In this document: positions 19,942-30,185 of the stretch, piece after piece
Layout: the number at the start of each line of letters is the position of its first letter
Position numbering within the stretch: position 1 is the stretch's first letter
Origin: Fragilaria crotonensis
Taxonomy: Eukaryota; Bacillariophyta; Fragilariophyceae; Fragilariales; Fragilariaceae
DNA: 64,000 nt
Direction: 5' to 3'
NCBI GenBank assembly: GCA_022925895.1
Contig: JAKSYS010000227.1
Coordinates: 19,042 to 83,041 of the forward strand
Notes under the pieces: generated by a model
Database searches by the model: none
The model's input: only the letters and a program-made list of their open reading frames with translations
Told to the model about the DNA's origin: nothing
Translations under genes and position numbers: made by a program

Positions 19942-22900
19942 ATGTCAGCGGCATCCGCTTTGACGGCTGACAAGTCGGCACTCCGTCGACCAGTACCAGC
20001 GCTTCGAATAGTGATATCAGTTGCTGAAGCATGCGATGAGCTGTGGTCAGTTCAAGAGGCTTCTCAGGCCATCCAATGGCTTCGACTTCTTCACGCGGCG
20101 TTGCTTCGTGATCGAGTAGATGCCTATGATCCTTCAGACGTCTTCCACTGCATTCAAGCGTCTGCCTTGAACTTTCCTGGGACGTGGGAACATGCAATAT
20201 GGGCTGTCGTGGCTCTGGCTCGCGCCTGTGTCGGACCGGCTTGGCGCATGCAACGCGTCGTAGACGTCGTAAGGAATAACGGAAGTACTGCGACAACGCT
20301 GTCCGAATCGACAGGCGGAAGTGGATCTCCGCGACAAAGTCACAGCCCACGCTCCTTCTCCCCTCATTCGTTGGATCCGCAGCAACCGCTATGCCCATAT
20401 CCTTATATTCCGGAAGTATTGCCCGGCGCTATTCTAAGAATGGCAGCCAAAGCCCCGCCAGAATCGCGATCGTTAGCTGATGCCCAGCGAGAATTGGTTT
20501 TGTCACTCTGTTGTGGTTTCGAGATCTTCGATCATCATGAAAGAGCACCTGAATGGACGATTCATGGAGCACACGAGCCCGTGGAAACCATGTTGATGTT
20601 TTGGCTGGAATCTGCCACCTCGTCGATTCTAAAAATTGACGCAGATGGGCAGGAGACGCGAGAGCCCCAGGCGTATCCCATTGCTATCAAATCAGACGAA
20701 TCCAGTGCGGAACTAATGGAACGGATTAAACGAAGGACGATAGATTGGTGGTACACGCTCCATGTCGCACGAGCTTGCAGTGATTTAGTAACAGCTGGTT
20801 GGCGACCCCACCTCGATAAGGACGTGATTGTCTTGCATCTGCTGGATATCGTACAACAAGGGATCACACTTCGACACATTTCTCCAACAGCCGTACATAA
20901 AACAGTTCGAGAGGAACGCCTAGCAGCATCGTCGAGTGCGGCAGAAGCAATTGCGGCTCTAGTATCACTTGGCTCTCGAAGCCTCCTATCGCCCACTTGT
21001 CAAGTCGAAGTCGTGACTCGGCTTGTTGAACTCCAAGTCATTGCCGGAAGGTCCCCACGCTACGCGCAGTCTCTCTACCCTACAGGGACGCTTCCTTATG
21101 CTGACGATGACTATGGATGGCAACAAGAACTTGAAACCTTTCTGCAGCAGCGAAGTTTGTGCTTTGTTGATTCAGCAGAACTGTTATGGATTCTTCTGGC
21201 ACAAGAGACTTCCTCTGTTCTAGCCATGGCAACTTTGCTCGCTGATCCGGGCAATGATCTACAAAGGGCGGCGGTAGTCGTGCGCGTTGTGAGTGGTGCG
21301 CTGTGGGGGAAAGCGCCAAACTCACTAGGGATTCCGTCATTACGGATTTATTGGAACGAGTTCTTGATCCTGCTACGGCGTTTGGCGATACCTTTTCTCG
21401 GATCAGTTTCAGGCTTGCATGGGAAAGAAGGAAACGTCGATGATTCTGAGCAATCAATGACGCTGTTCCTTGAGATTGTCGTCGCGGTCGGTCGAATGGT
21501 GGGTTGCGAAATGATTCGAGGAACAGGGATACTTGCCTCAGACGAATGGGAAAGCTTTCTGCAAATCCTGAAAGCCGTTGTTATCCCTTGTCTACGACTG
21601 GACGCTGAAATCTTCAAAAGGATGTGCATTCCCGAAGATGAACATGCTTTCCTCAAGCCTTACAAGATTTTTAAGGTTATTCAAACAGAATGTGAGGCTG
21701 TCATCGCGCAACTCTGCGAACATCTCAAGCAGAGTGCTAGATTTGAGCCTTACCGGTACATGTCCATTGTCGGCGACGAACATCGAGATGCATTGCACTT
21801 GTGCTTGCTACGGGAGGCAACTCAAGTTGTTTCTCAGCCTACGTCTCTAGCTATAGACGCACTCCGATCGTGGGCTGCTGTTGGATTCTTGCCCTGCCGA
21901 AAAGCATCGTGGGTCGAAACCGCATCTGCAATTGTCGCTGATGCCTTCGCTGTTTATGAGGATCTATCCATGTCAGAGTATGGGGGTTATGTTCATTCAC
22001 CTTTGGTGCGCCTAGAAGCGCTGCTTCTACTATCGAATGAAGTCTCCTATTCACCTTCTGTCAGCGATGGCGAATCTAGTCAGACAATAGACACGTTCCC
22101 AGCGACAGGTGCTCATTCTTCCCCCATCTTTTCTTCAGCATCACCTCTGAGCTTGACTAGGCGGGTGCACGACGACCATGCCGAGTTGGTGCGACTCGTG
22201 ATCTTTCCGTGCTTAAGCCTGGTATTCAACAGTGCGATCGGAGACGACGCAGCTGGGATAGTGTGGCAATTCTCTCCATCGATGACGGTTAGGAAAGTTT
22301 CTGTGGACTGTCATTTGCTACAGTCGCTCTCAACGACAATCACTAGAGAAACGGAAGAAAACGAAAACTGGACGTTCAGACTTCGCAAGTATTCGATACA
22401 CCTGATCGGTAAACTATTTTGCACAGACTTGCTGTCGAAGGAGTACCGGACGCAAATGCTGAAGGTACTGACGGAAACTGCCACAATGAAGCCACTTCAG
22501 TTTCCGATTCCTGATGTGGTCGGAACTGATGTATTGGAACCGGCACAAGCTACGCATTTCGTCACTAACCGATCACTCCTTTGTCTTGAGGCCATTGGGC
22601 AGGTTGAAACTTGTCTGTGCGCGGCGTTCTTTTCTTATCCTCACACCCACAGCAGCATTCCCGATTTGATTGACGCCCTGTGCTCAATTTTGCGTCACTT
22701 ATCCAGATTTGAATGTCTCGACACGAAGGAATTGGTCCTCAACAAGCAACAGGAATACTCGTTCAGAATGCTTTTGTTTGCAGCACTACTTCCGCTCGCT
22801 CGATTAAGAAGATCCTTTGATGACGGCCTTCTGTTGGTAGAACGTGATGAGGCGATGATCCATACGCCAGATATCATCGCCACACTTTTCACCGAAAAGG

Positions 22901-25497
22901 AATGTGATGTGGTTGACGATGAAGGCCCTTTTGTTGCTCCTTTCGCTTCTGTGAACCAGGCCCACATATCGCGAGATCCGTCGCTTGTAACGATGGTCTC
23001 GTTCGAACCAATTGTCACGACCTTGATTGACATTCTTGGCAGCTCTTGGTTCCTGACGACTGCACAAGATTGTCAGTATAGGGATCGTTCCAAGGACTTA
23101 GAAAACAGATTCAGATCTTCATGCTACGATGCCTTGACAAACTATGTCATGTCTGGGTTGACTTTTCCGTCGCACAACCTGTTAGGAATTCTTCTACGTT
23201 TTTCGAGGGCAAGCGGGCCGTATTCCGCTACAGAAGATTTCACTCGCCTCAGAGCGACTATGGTGACACTGCAAAGCACTGTCAGAAACTCCCAAACGCT
23301 CATAAGAAATGCTGTCCCACTTCCGACACTGACGTTCCCGTGGACTGAAATCAATGATCTAGTGGAACAAGTAATTGCGCTTTGTTTGTCTCAAAGGGTC
23401 GACGAAGTGACAAGCGGATGCAAGCTTCTCATTGGCATCTTTCCTTGCATGACGGCTGGCTTACTAGAAGACAAAGAATCTCTGCGGAAGCTCCACGTGC
23501 GAATGCTGAAGTCCTTTGTGGCGAGAATTCGCGATTTTGTGGACGCGATCTGCAGTGATAGCTTTCCCGACGCGTCCACGAGCTCCGCGGAGGAACAGCT
23601 TGGTCCCCCGCTGCTTCTTCTACTGTACGAATGTACTTTGTACTACTTGGAATTCTTCGGTCACATAGAATCTGACGTAGCCATGAACTTGGTGCGAACC
23701 TGCTTCGATGTCACCGCCACGTTTCACGCAAGTCTATGCTGCCGAACACTCGCCTTGAGATGCGCTGTTACAGTCTTGGATCGGTTAGATTCCGATGATG
23801 TGGAGTACCTTATCCATGCATGCTCCGATGGAAGAGTCGACGATCTCACCACGGATGGGATGAAGCTAGAATCCCATCTCGAAGTGTGTGAGGCAGATTT
23901 GATCCTATCCGCTCTTTCATACAGATCAATTGTATTTCAAGCAGACGACGGCTTGCGAGAAAAATTCGATAGAGCGAAGGATCATTTTGAGCTGGCATTA
24001 GAATTCGAAAACATCAAGACCTTTGATAGGGAGAAGGAATGCGCGGCTGCATGGCTGTGCGGTGACCACCTTCTGACTTGCAAGTTGGGCGCGATGAACT
24101 CCAATAACTGCGGTTGGGTTGAGATTACAATACGAGGTGCAACATTCCGACAACGCGAACTTGTACGTCTTTCATCTTCGGTTTCCGTGGCGAACTCTGA
24201 GCTTTGGTCGTCGCTTTGGAATGAGCCTACCCCTCCAGGACAAGGCGACACGACGTACTGTTCCTCGCTGGAATCGCCTCAGCTGAATGGAGACGAAGAA
24301 TTGTTGCAAGATGCTCTGGATGTGTTGGAACAATGCGATCAGTTGCTCGGAGCAGACCTCGATGCGCAGGATGACACAAGCAAACTACGCAACTTGATTA
24401 GCTACCCTGATGCTAGCCTACTGGCGTCATCTCCACGGGGTCAGTCCTCTGATGACTCGTCAAATTCCACTCGAACTGCGAAAACCCATGAAGAATCCTG
24501 CTTCCCTGCAATCCCATCTCACATCGAACATTTTGATTCAAACAGTATTCGCGCTTGGTTGTGGGAAACATTTGGGAGCCTTTCGGATATAGAAGCGGTT
24601 GCGACACGGATATCGGAGATGGGTTTGGACGATGTGATCGACCGGGAGTACAGCATCGATACCCTCCAACTTCACGCCGAAAAGGTTGCACTGTATCCAG
24701 TAATTCGACTTAAGTTGGACGGGAAGGCTGCTCGAGACATCAACCTTTTGGATCGAACAGTTGTGCTTGATACTCACAAGGTTGCTCTGCTATTCGCTGG
24801 CCCACCAGATGCAAGCGGTATCGATGACCAGGGTGAGGTCGATTTTCTTCTGAAAGTGCAGTCTGCATCGCCTTCATTCTTTGACTTTTGTCAAGGGCTT
24901 GGGGACGTTGTCTTGTCCCGTCATATGAAGTATTTTTCAGCTGGTTTTGATACTTCTGGGAACGACATGGACGGAAAGTATGCATTAGTTTGGATTGAAA
25001 ACAGTTGTGAGAGTAGGTCGCCATCCTCATTCCTCACTATCTTCCATACCGTGGCCTACATGCCCGCTAATGTCAACAACAGAAAGAGGCACGTTGGAAA
25101 TGATTCTGTGCACGTGATATTTTGCGACCCTTCCTCTTTTCTCCATGAACAAGTCTGGGCTGGAGGAATGGAAGAAGAGACTGAGCGCGTTCTCATTAGC
25201 GGCGAATTTGGATTTGTAACAGTATTCGTGATCCCGGCGTCAGAAACGTTTTACAGGGTAAAAGTGCAGCTCCGACCTAGTCTTCCTGAAAATACGAGAA
25301 TGCAGCTGCAACATCTTCCCGGTGAAGATATTGTGTCGGCGATGGATGCCCCGAAATTTGTCCGGAGACTGGCGAACCTCGCCGACATCGCATGCTCCGC
25401 CGTAACACATGAGACACTAGGACCTCCGACGACCTGGGAAATTCGCCTCAGACAGCTTCGCCAAATGAAGCGTCACGCAATGTTCTCACAAACTTAA
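19942..25497 (+). CDS. Tuberin/RalGAP-like protein with C-terminal Rap-GAP domain
   Basis: Single uninterrupted frame, 1851 aa from the first ATG at 19942. The C-terminal ~250 residues are a Rap-GAP domain: DTHKVALLF strand, FFDFCQGLGDVV, KYFSAGFDTSG, YALVWIENS, then FHTVAYMPAN and RKRHVGNDSVHVIF. The Asn in GND (about residue 1720) corresponds to the catalytic Asn thumb that replaces an arginine finger in TSC2 and Rap1GAP. The remaining ~1600 residues are predominantly helical, HEAT-like, with Ser-rich linkers, as in tuberin and RalGAP alpha. In other eukaryotes tuberin inactivates Rheb and so restrains TORC1; RalGAP acts on Ral. Which GTPase is used here is not decidable by eye. It converges on the STI1 gene with 107 bases between stops. 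Confidence 0.85.
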   Translation: MSAASALTADKSALRRPVPALRIVISVAEACDELWSVQEASQAIQWLRLLHAALLRDRVDAYDPSDVFHCIQASALNFPGTWEHAIWAVVALARACVGPAWRMQRVVDVVRNNGSTATTLSESTGGSGSPRQSHSPRSFSPHSLDPQQPLCPYPYIPEVLPGAILRMAAKAPPESRSLADAQRELVLSLCCGFEIFDHHERAPEWTIHGAHEPVETMLMFWLESATSSILKIDADGQETREPQAYPIAIKSDESSAELMERIKRRTIDWWYTLHVARACSDLVTAGWRPHLDKDVIVLHLLDIVQQGITLRHISPTAVHKTVREERLAASSSAAEAIAALVSLGSRSLLSPTCQVEVVTRLVELQVIAGRSPRYAQSLYPTGTLPYADDDYGWQQELETFLQQRSLCFVDSAELLWILLAQETSSVLAMATLLADPGNDLQRAAVVVRVVSGALWGKAPNSLGIPSLRIYWNEFLILLRRLAIPFLGSVSGLHGKEGNVDDSEQSMTLFLEIVVAVGRMVGCEMIRGTGILASDEWESFLQILKAVVIPCLRLDAEIFKRMCIPEDEHAFLKPYKIFKVIQTECEAVIAQLCEHLKQSARFEPYRYMSIVGDEHRDALHLCLLREATQVVSQPTSLAIDALRSWAAVGFLPCRKASWVETASAIVADAFAVYEDLSMSEYGGYVHSPLVRLEALLLLSNEVSYSPSVSDGESSQTIDTFPATGAHSSPIFSSASPLSLTRRVHDDHAELVRLVIFPCLSLVFNSAIGDDAAGIVWQFSPSMTVRKVSVDCHLLQSLSTTITRETEENENWTFRLRKYSIHLIGKLFCTDLLSKEYRTQMLKVLTETATMKPLQFPIPDVVGTDVLEPAQATHFVTNRSLLCLEAIGQVETCLCAAFFSYPHTHSSIPDLIDALCSILRHLSRFECLDTKELVLNKQQEYSFRMLLFAALLPLARLRRSFDDGLLLVERDEAMIHTPDIIATLFTEKECDVVDDEGPFVAPFASVNQAHISRDPSLVTMVSFEPIVTTLIDILGSSWFLTTAQDCQYRDRSKDLENRFRSSCYDALTNYVMSGLTFPSHNLLGILLRFSRASGPYSATEDFTRLRATMVTLQSTVRNSQTLIRNAVPLPTLTFPWTEINDLVEQVIALCLSQRVDEVTSGCKLLIGIFPCMTAGLLEDKESLRKLHVRMLKSFVARIRDFVDAICSDSFPDASTSSAEEQLGPPLLLLLYECTLYYLEFFGHIESDVAMNLVRTCFDVTATFHASLCCRTLALRCAVTVLDRLDSDDVEYLIHACSDGRVDDLTTDGMKLESHLEVCEADLILSALSYRSIVFQADDGLREKFDRAKDHFELALEFENIKTFDREKECAAAWLCGDHLLTCKLGAMNSNNCGWVEITIRGATFRQRELVRLSSSVSVANSELWSSLWNEPTPPGQGDTTYCSSLESPQLNGDEELLQDALDVLEQCDQLLGADLDAQDDTSKLRNLISYPDASLLASSPRGQSSDDSSNSTRTAKTHEESCFPAIPSHIEHFDSNSIRAWLWETFGSLSDIEAVATRISEMGLDDVIDREYSIDTLQLHAEKVALYPVIRLKLDGKAARDINLLDRTVVLDTHKVALLFAGPPDASGIDDQGEVDFLLKVQSASPSFFDFCQGLGDVVLSRHMKYFSAGFDTSGNDMDGKYALVWIENSCESRSPSSFLTIFHTVAYMPANVNNRKRHVGNDSVHVIFCDPSSFLHEQVWAGGMEEETERVLISGEFGFVTVFVIPASETFYRVKVQLRPSLPENTRMQLQHLPGEDIVSAMDAPKFVRRLANLADIACSAVTHETLGPPTTWEIRLRQLRQMKRHAMFSQT

Positions 25498-25604
25498 CCT
25501 CCATGCGAGTCGCACTATAAATTATCATGCAAATTAGAAGTCACACAGATCCCGCTGCCTGAGAGGAGAATCTAGAATCATGCCATTTATCAGACCAGAG
25601 GCTG

Positions 25605-27425
25605 TCAATACCATTTGCGGCGAGCAGACTGTCGCGGAGTGTCAGTCATGTCTTGTCGGCGATCACCACCATCGTCCTTGTCGTCCTTTAATTCTTCGGT
25701 ATCTTCTTGAACATCCATGACGCCATCTGCAAGATCTTGCCCAATAACCCCCCCTAGAGCAGTGGACACGAGCTTCTCCTTGGCGAAGTCCTGAAGGGCG
25801 CCGACAAAGGCATATCGACCTGCCTTCCGATCCTCTCCATCTGCAGGTTCACCTCTAGTGGTGTCGCCACCCTCTTCCGCTTCGGCCCTGCGATCTGCCA
25901 CGGTCTTATTGAAATCTGAGACCATCCCGGCCTGATCTGCCGACAACACCGATCCCAACGCAGCACCAGCAACAAACCCTGTAGCGGCTCCCATCGCCGC
26001 CCCAAACACACCTCCCCCGCCATTGCTCTGTTGACCACGGGTGCCCCCTCGTGTGGTTGTCCTTGAATTGGCATCCCCGGCATTCATTTCCATCTCTACG
26101 ACTTCCGGCTCTTCTTCAGTCTCCCCCGGAACAACTTCTTCTGGCATCGGCGCTTCACCTTCGAGACCTTCCACACCTGGCGCTCCAGCTGGCACCTCTG
26201 GAGCTGAATCCTCCGTCGCGCTGCTGAACATATCGCCAATTCCAAGCGATGCCAATGCTTGTCCTCCCACCACGCCAGCCGCAGCTTGCATCCAACTCTG
26301 CGCCTCGTCTTTCTGGCCATCTTTCGCTTGTTGAGACCTGCTTTTGTTTGCCACTTTGGCCATTCCGCCTTTGTCATCCTCACGATTTTCGGTAATTTCT
26401 TCCCAAGTGCTGGGTTCCTCTTCCTTTCCTTCAGCGTCACCCTCAACCTCAGGACCTTCGGCTTCTGGCACGGTGTCAAGAGTCGGTGGTTCTTCCGGAA
26501 CAGGAGCGTCAGGGACTTCAGGTGTTGGAGCGTCAGGAACTTCTGGAACAAAGCCACCGGGATCTGCAAAGTCTTGCTCAATGAGATCAGGGGCTTCCGC
26601 CAACGCGCGAAGGTTGTCAGGGTCTACCAAAATTCTCATGGTATCTGGATTGCTCATCAAAGCAGCACATAATTGGTTTTCATCCCGGAGTGCTCTTAAC
26701 TGTGGATCGTTTTCAATGGTTTCATCCATCGTTTCTGGATTCTCAAGCATGTCGTCCATGCGCTCCTGCACTTCAGGATCTTCCATGTGCTCGGCAGCAG
26801 AATATAGCTGCATCTTCAGCTCCACATTCGCGGGATTTCCTACGTCAGCATCAGCATCAGGTACAAGGGCATCTGGATCTTCAAATAGACCAACGAAGAA
26901 GCCTTTGATCATGCCAAACCCTTTGGTAGGGCTGAAGAGGCCAACAATTTTCTTGATAAGCATCAAAACCTGAAAGACTTTGAAGAGTGGATGCGAGGTG
27001 ACGATAGCAATTTTTGCCAGAACTGCATCATAGGTTCGCTTGAAAATCCCTGGTGGTTCCTCGTCTTCGTCTTCAGGAAGAACGCCTCCTTGATCACGGT
27101 AAACCTTCTCGAAATTAATACGGATCAACTGAGGGTCCTCAAAGATGGGCCTCAAATCAGGGTTTTGCTTCAACAGATGTTGCAGTCGAGGGCAGTTGGC
27201 GTATATTGACTTGGCGAACTCTTCATCTTCACGGATACGGAAAACAATATCACGCATCATTTCCAAGTTATCAGCCATTAAATCCTGAGCTTTGTCGTTG
27301 AGATCATCTCTTAGAACCATAGGGCTCTCATCGTTAAGGTCTTTCGTGTCATCGTTTTCAAACGCTTTCTTTTCATTTTCATTCGTTGCGACGACTTTGG
27401 CCCTTCCCCATCCGAACCAAGGCAT
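25605..27425 (-). CDS. STI1-repeat protein, ubiquilin/HOP-like, with disordered C-terminus
   Basis: 606 aa. Residues ~45-115 look like an STI1/DP-type module (MRDIVFRIREDEEFAKSIYA, then QNPDLRPIFEDPQLIRINFE), and a second lies at ~215-285 (DPEVQERMDDMLENPETMDE; NPDTMRILVDPDNLRALAEA). Such modules bind hydrophobic client segments in ubiquilins, HOP and Tic40. Between them is a short hydrophobic or amphipathic stretch (LFKVFQVLMLIKKIVGLF). After ~300 the chain is Pro/Glu-rich with PEVPDAP repeats, then Gly/Ala-rich (FGAAMGAATGFVAGAALGSV), which could be membrane-associated. No ubiquitin-like, UBA or TPR domain is visible, so it is not a classical ubiquilin or HOP. Role as a chaperone adaptor is inferred. 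Confidence 0.7.
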   Translation of the reverse strand: MPWFGWGRAKVVATNENEKKAFENDDTKDLNDESPMVLRDDLNDKAQDLMADNLEMMRDIVFRIREDEEFAKSIYANCPRLQHLLKQNPDLRPIFEDPQLIRINFEKVYRDQGGVLPEDEDEEPPGIFKRTYDAVLAKIAIVTSHPLFKVFQVLMLIKKIVGLFSPTKGFGMIKGFFVGLFEDPDALVPDADADVGNPANVELKMQLYSAAEHMEDPEVQERMDDMLENPETMDETIENDPQLRALRDENQLCAALMSNPDTMRILVDPDNLRALAEAPDLIEQDFADPGGFVPEVPDAPTPEVPDAPVPEEPPTLDTVPEAEGPEVEGDAEGKEEEPSTWEEITENREDDKGGMAKVANKSRSQQAKDGQKDEAQSWMQAAAGVVGGQALASLGIGDMFSSATEDSAPEVPAGAPGVEGLEGEAPMPEEVVPGETEEEPEVVEMEMNAGDANSRTTTRGGTRGQQSNGGGGVFGAAMGAATGFVAGAALGSVLSADQAGMVSDFNKTVADRRAEAEEGGDTTRGEPADGEDRKAGRYAFVGALQDFAKEKLVSTALGGVIGQDLADGVMDVQEDTEELKDDKDDGGDRRQDMTDTPRQSARRKWY

Positions 27426-28472
27426 GTTAACAAGCAGAAAGGAGTGTACGGCCAGAAAATAGGCTCTCAGGGGTTTGGAAGAAAGGTCTAGCTAGCACCC
27501 AGACAAGTGACATGGAGTTGGAACGAGAGGCAGTTTGCGCACTGTGCATCGTCTCTCTCTTGCGCTTTGTCGTTGCCGGGGCTCGTAGGAAAGTCTTGGT
27601 GACTCACATCAGCCTATGTCTGTAATCATGTACTGCGAACTTTTTTATGGTGTAGTTCATTATGATCCGTCGAGGGTCATTTCACGACCTGACACGGTGT
27701 ATTATACGACGAGTGTCCTTGATTACAAATACATACATGTATATTATATATTTCATTTTATGTCATCGGAGTCATTCTTGGACAAAGAACAATGTTTTCA
27801 TGCACGTACACGGCGAGTACAGTACATGCTGAAGATAACATCCATACAAACTATACACACCATACAGCATTATCCGGATGACGATCATGCAGCATGCAGC
27901 ATGCACGACGGCAACCCGAGAATCTGTTTTTTACCATTTTCGAGTACAATTGAACTGCGCTGGGCTCCTGAATGCTTATGGCTCATGGATATGATGGCAT
28001 ACATGCTATACCTGTACCAGGACCGAGTATATTGACCTTGTCTTGAGGGGATAGGGAGCATGGCAAATCATGACTCGATCCACAAATCCAGGAACTGTTC
28101 TCCTAGTTTTGTAGACCGTGCTGGTCGAAAATGCTGACGTCGCGGATGTTCGCAATCAGCATGTACAACATGTGCTTAGATGTGTTGACGAGACGAGATA
28201 ATGCGGGAACAGGTATTCTAGCTTGATCTCAATGTGTTCCCTCCGTGTACGCTCTTGCTTCGTCGTATGATACAATTCGGATGCGCAATGCGCAATACAG
28301 TACCTCAGCGACACGAATAACAACATTAGTACGCGTCATAAATACACAAAGGCGTTCAGTACTGGTGCCACTCCAGAACTAGACAACGCATCACCTCGAG
28401 CTAGATTTGTGCAAGGCCGACACGCATGACATGCTGAGCTACAATGAAGACAAAAAGTGATGATCAAAATTG
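27426..28472. other. Intergenic, ~1 kb, no supported gene
   Basis: A 139-codon plus ORF (27616-28035) has no domain and looks fortuitous. Contains GCAGCATGCAGCATGCA at ~27889-27905, a short direct repeat. Probably the 5' region of the STI1 gene and the 3' region of the next gene. Confidence 0.4.
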
Positions 28473-30185
28473 TTACTGCTGCTGCAGTTCTCTGTTGAGC
28501 CTCAAACCGTCATCAGCTTCAAATAACCCGAGTGCCCTCGCCCCATCAGCCCAGTATTGTTTTCCCCCACTTGCAGTATCGCGACGCTCGCGCAATGTTC
28601 TTAGCTCCGCCTTCAATGGCTCGTCAATACACTGGCACGACTCACACAAGTGACTGCTTGCCATGTTCTGAGCAGCTTGGTAGACACCTTGCAGCTTTGC
28701 AGGGTAGTACACAGCTCCTCGGCCTCGCTGACGGAGAGGAAGCGACGCACAATGCTTGCACCGAATGCCAACCTGACCAAGAGAAACCTGTTTCTTCCTT
28801 CCCTGCGTATTCGATTCAACATCCTCAGGCTGGGCTTCAAAAACTTCCAATTGCTTGCGAACCATGATTTGGTACTCCGATAGGTGTTCATCGTCACAGG
28901 CCAGAGCCAAACTAACAGCAGGCGATGCGGAAGGCCCGCTCGTCGTATTACCTCTCAAGTCCGCAGGATTCATGTTATTCAGTCTGCCACCGGTAGCGGC
29001 CAGGAATGATGGATGGAACCCCCCCGGCCCCGGAGGAATTCCTGACGCCATCATCATACGCTGCCTCATGGCATCCGCCTCCGTGAGGCCTCCTTGTCGC
29101 TGATGATACATCATTTGCTGCAAGGCAGCATCCGGCATGCCGCCACCTGGCATGGAGCCTGGCATGCCCGGCGGCATACCACTGAACCCCATGACAGGCA
29201 TTATACCTCCAGGACGACCACCAAAGCCGCCGAAGCCCATCTGTCCAACCGGGCCGCCAGGACCAGGAGGCATGGGTCCAGTCAGAGGCATGCCTCCCAT
29301 GGTATTGTTTGGCGGCCCTCCTTGTTGCTGGGAAGTATTTGGGGTTCCATTTGGATCAGCACCGGGAGGCTGGGCGCCTTCTTGCCCTTGTCCGCCAGGA
29401 TTGACTTGGCCTTGAAAACCTCCCTGAGGCGCACCACCGCTGGGGAATTGACCGTTGAAAGGACCCATGCCAAACTGACCAAGAGCAACAGGGTTTCCAG
29501 CAAAGCCAAGCGGAAGCTGACCTTGGCCTCCCATCATGAGCTGTTGATTCAGTAAATGCTGAGACATCATAGCGTTTTCCGGCATGGCACCCACGCGTGG
29601 AGGAAACTGCATATCTCGGAGGGGGCGAGCTTGTGGAAAAAGCGCGTTTGATCCTCCAACCATATTGGCAGGAGGAAGACGACCCCCTCCCGGGGCGTTC
29701 GGGTCGAAACCAAGTTGCGGTGGTGGTTGCATTCCGATGGTGTTCTGAGTCATCTGCTGCTGGTGCTGTTGCGGCTGGGGAGCAGTACCACCTCCAGCAG
29801 TTGGAACAGCAGATTGCACTTGTATCGCGGGCACACCTGGAGCAGGATGCTTTGAATTATCGTCCATGGTGCGTGGACGTGATAGAGCAGGTTCGTTATT
29901 GGCAACTTCCGCTTCTCCGGTCGAAGGAGGAGGGCGTTCTCGCTTCCCATTGGGTAGTTGGGGTGAAGATTCGTCGGCATCCTCAAATTCACCTCCTTCT
30001 GCAGGTGTGACACCAGCAATATCCGCGTTCTTCTTATTAGTCGCGACCACCTCATGATTGGCTTCATCACCGGCCGCATCGTTGACGGACAATTGATTCG
30101 AATTTATCACGGTGCCATCCTTCGTATCGGAAGCGTTGGAGACGTCAACATCGCCGTCATTCTCGGTGTCCTCCGACTGTTTCAT
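28473..30185 (-). CDS. Gly/Pro/Met/Gln-rich protein with C-terminal diatom-type Cys/His domain
   Basis: 570 aa. The N-terminal 130 residues are acidic; ~130-420 are low complexity rich in Gly, Pro, Met and Gln (PQPQQHQQQ, GGMPPGMPGSMPGGGMPD), as in transcriptional coactivators and RNA granule proteins. The C-terminal ~130 residues are ordered: LSEYQIMVRKQLEVFEA, then GQVGIRCKHCASLP, GAVYYPAKLQGVYQAAQNMA, SSHLCESCQCI, and GGKQYWADGARALGLFE. Two Cys-x2-Cys pairs and a His suggest one bound zinc. I recognise this module only as a recurrent uncharacterised domain in diatom proteins. A nuclear regulatory role is a guess. Confidence 0.65.
   Translation of the reverse strand: MKQSEDTENDGDVDVSNASDTKDGTVINSNQLSVNDAAGDEANHEVVATNKKNADIAGVTPAEGGEFEDADESSPQLPNGKRERPPPSTGEAEVANNEPALSRPRTMDDNSKHPAPGVPAIQVQSAVPTAGGGTAPQPQQHQQQMTQNTIGMQPPPQLGFDPNAPGGGRLPPANMVGGSNALFPQARPLRDMQFPPRVGAMPENAMMSQHLLNQQLMMGGQGQLPLGFAGNPVALGQFGMGPFNGQFPSGGAPQGGFQGQVNPGGQGQEGAQPPGADPNGTPNTSQQQGGPPNNTMGGMPLTGPMPPGPGGPVGQMGFGGFGGRPGGIMPVMGFSGMPPGMPGSMPGGGMPDAALQQMMYHQRQGGLTEADAMRQRMMMASGIPPGPGGFHPSFLAATGGRLNNMNPADLRGNTTSGPSASPAVSLALACDDEHLSEYQIMVRKQLEVFEAQPEDVESNTQGRKKQVSLGQVGIRCKHCASLPLRQRGRGAVYYPAKLQGVYQAAQNMASSHLCESCQCIDEPLKAELRTLRERRDTASGGKQYWADGARALGLFEADDGLRLNRELQQQ

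Noticed and set aside
26041-26973. Ser/Gly-rich plus ORFs (97 and 209 codons)
   Set aside because: Antisense shadows of the Pro/Glu-rich part of the STI1 protein.
27616-28035. 139-codon plus ORF
   Set aside because: Tyr/His-rich chance ORF in intergenic DNA with no domain or homologue recognised.
29137-29415. Collagen-like Pro/Gly-rich plus ORF
   Set aside because: Shadow of the Gly/Pro/Met-rich gene on the other strand.
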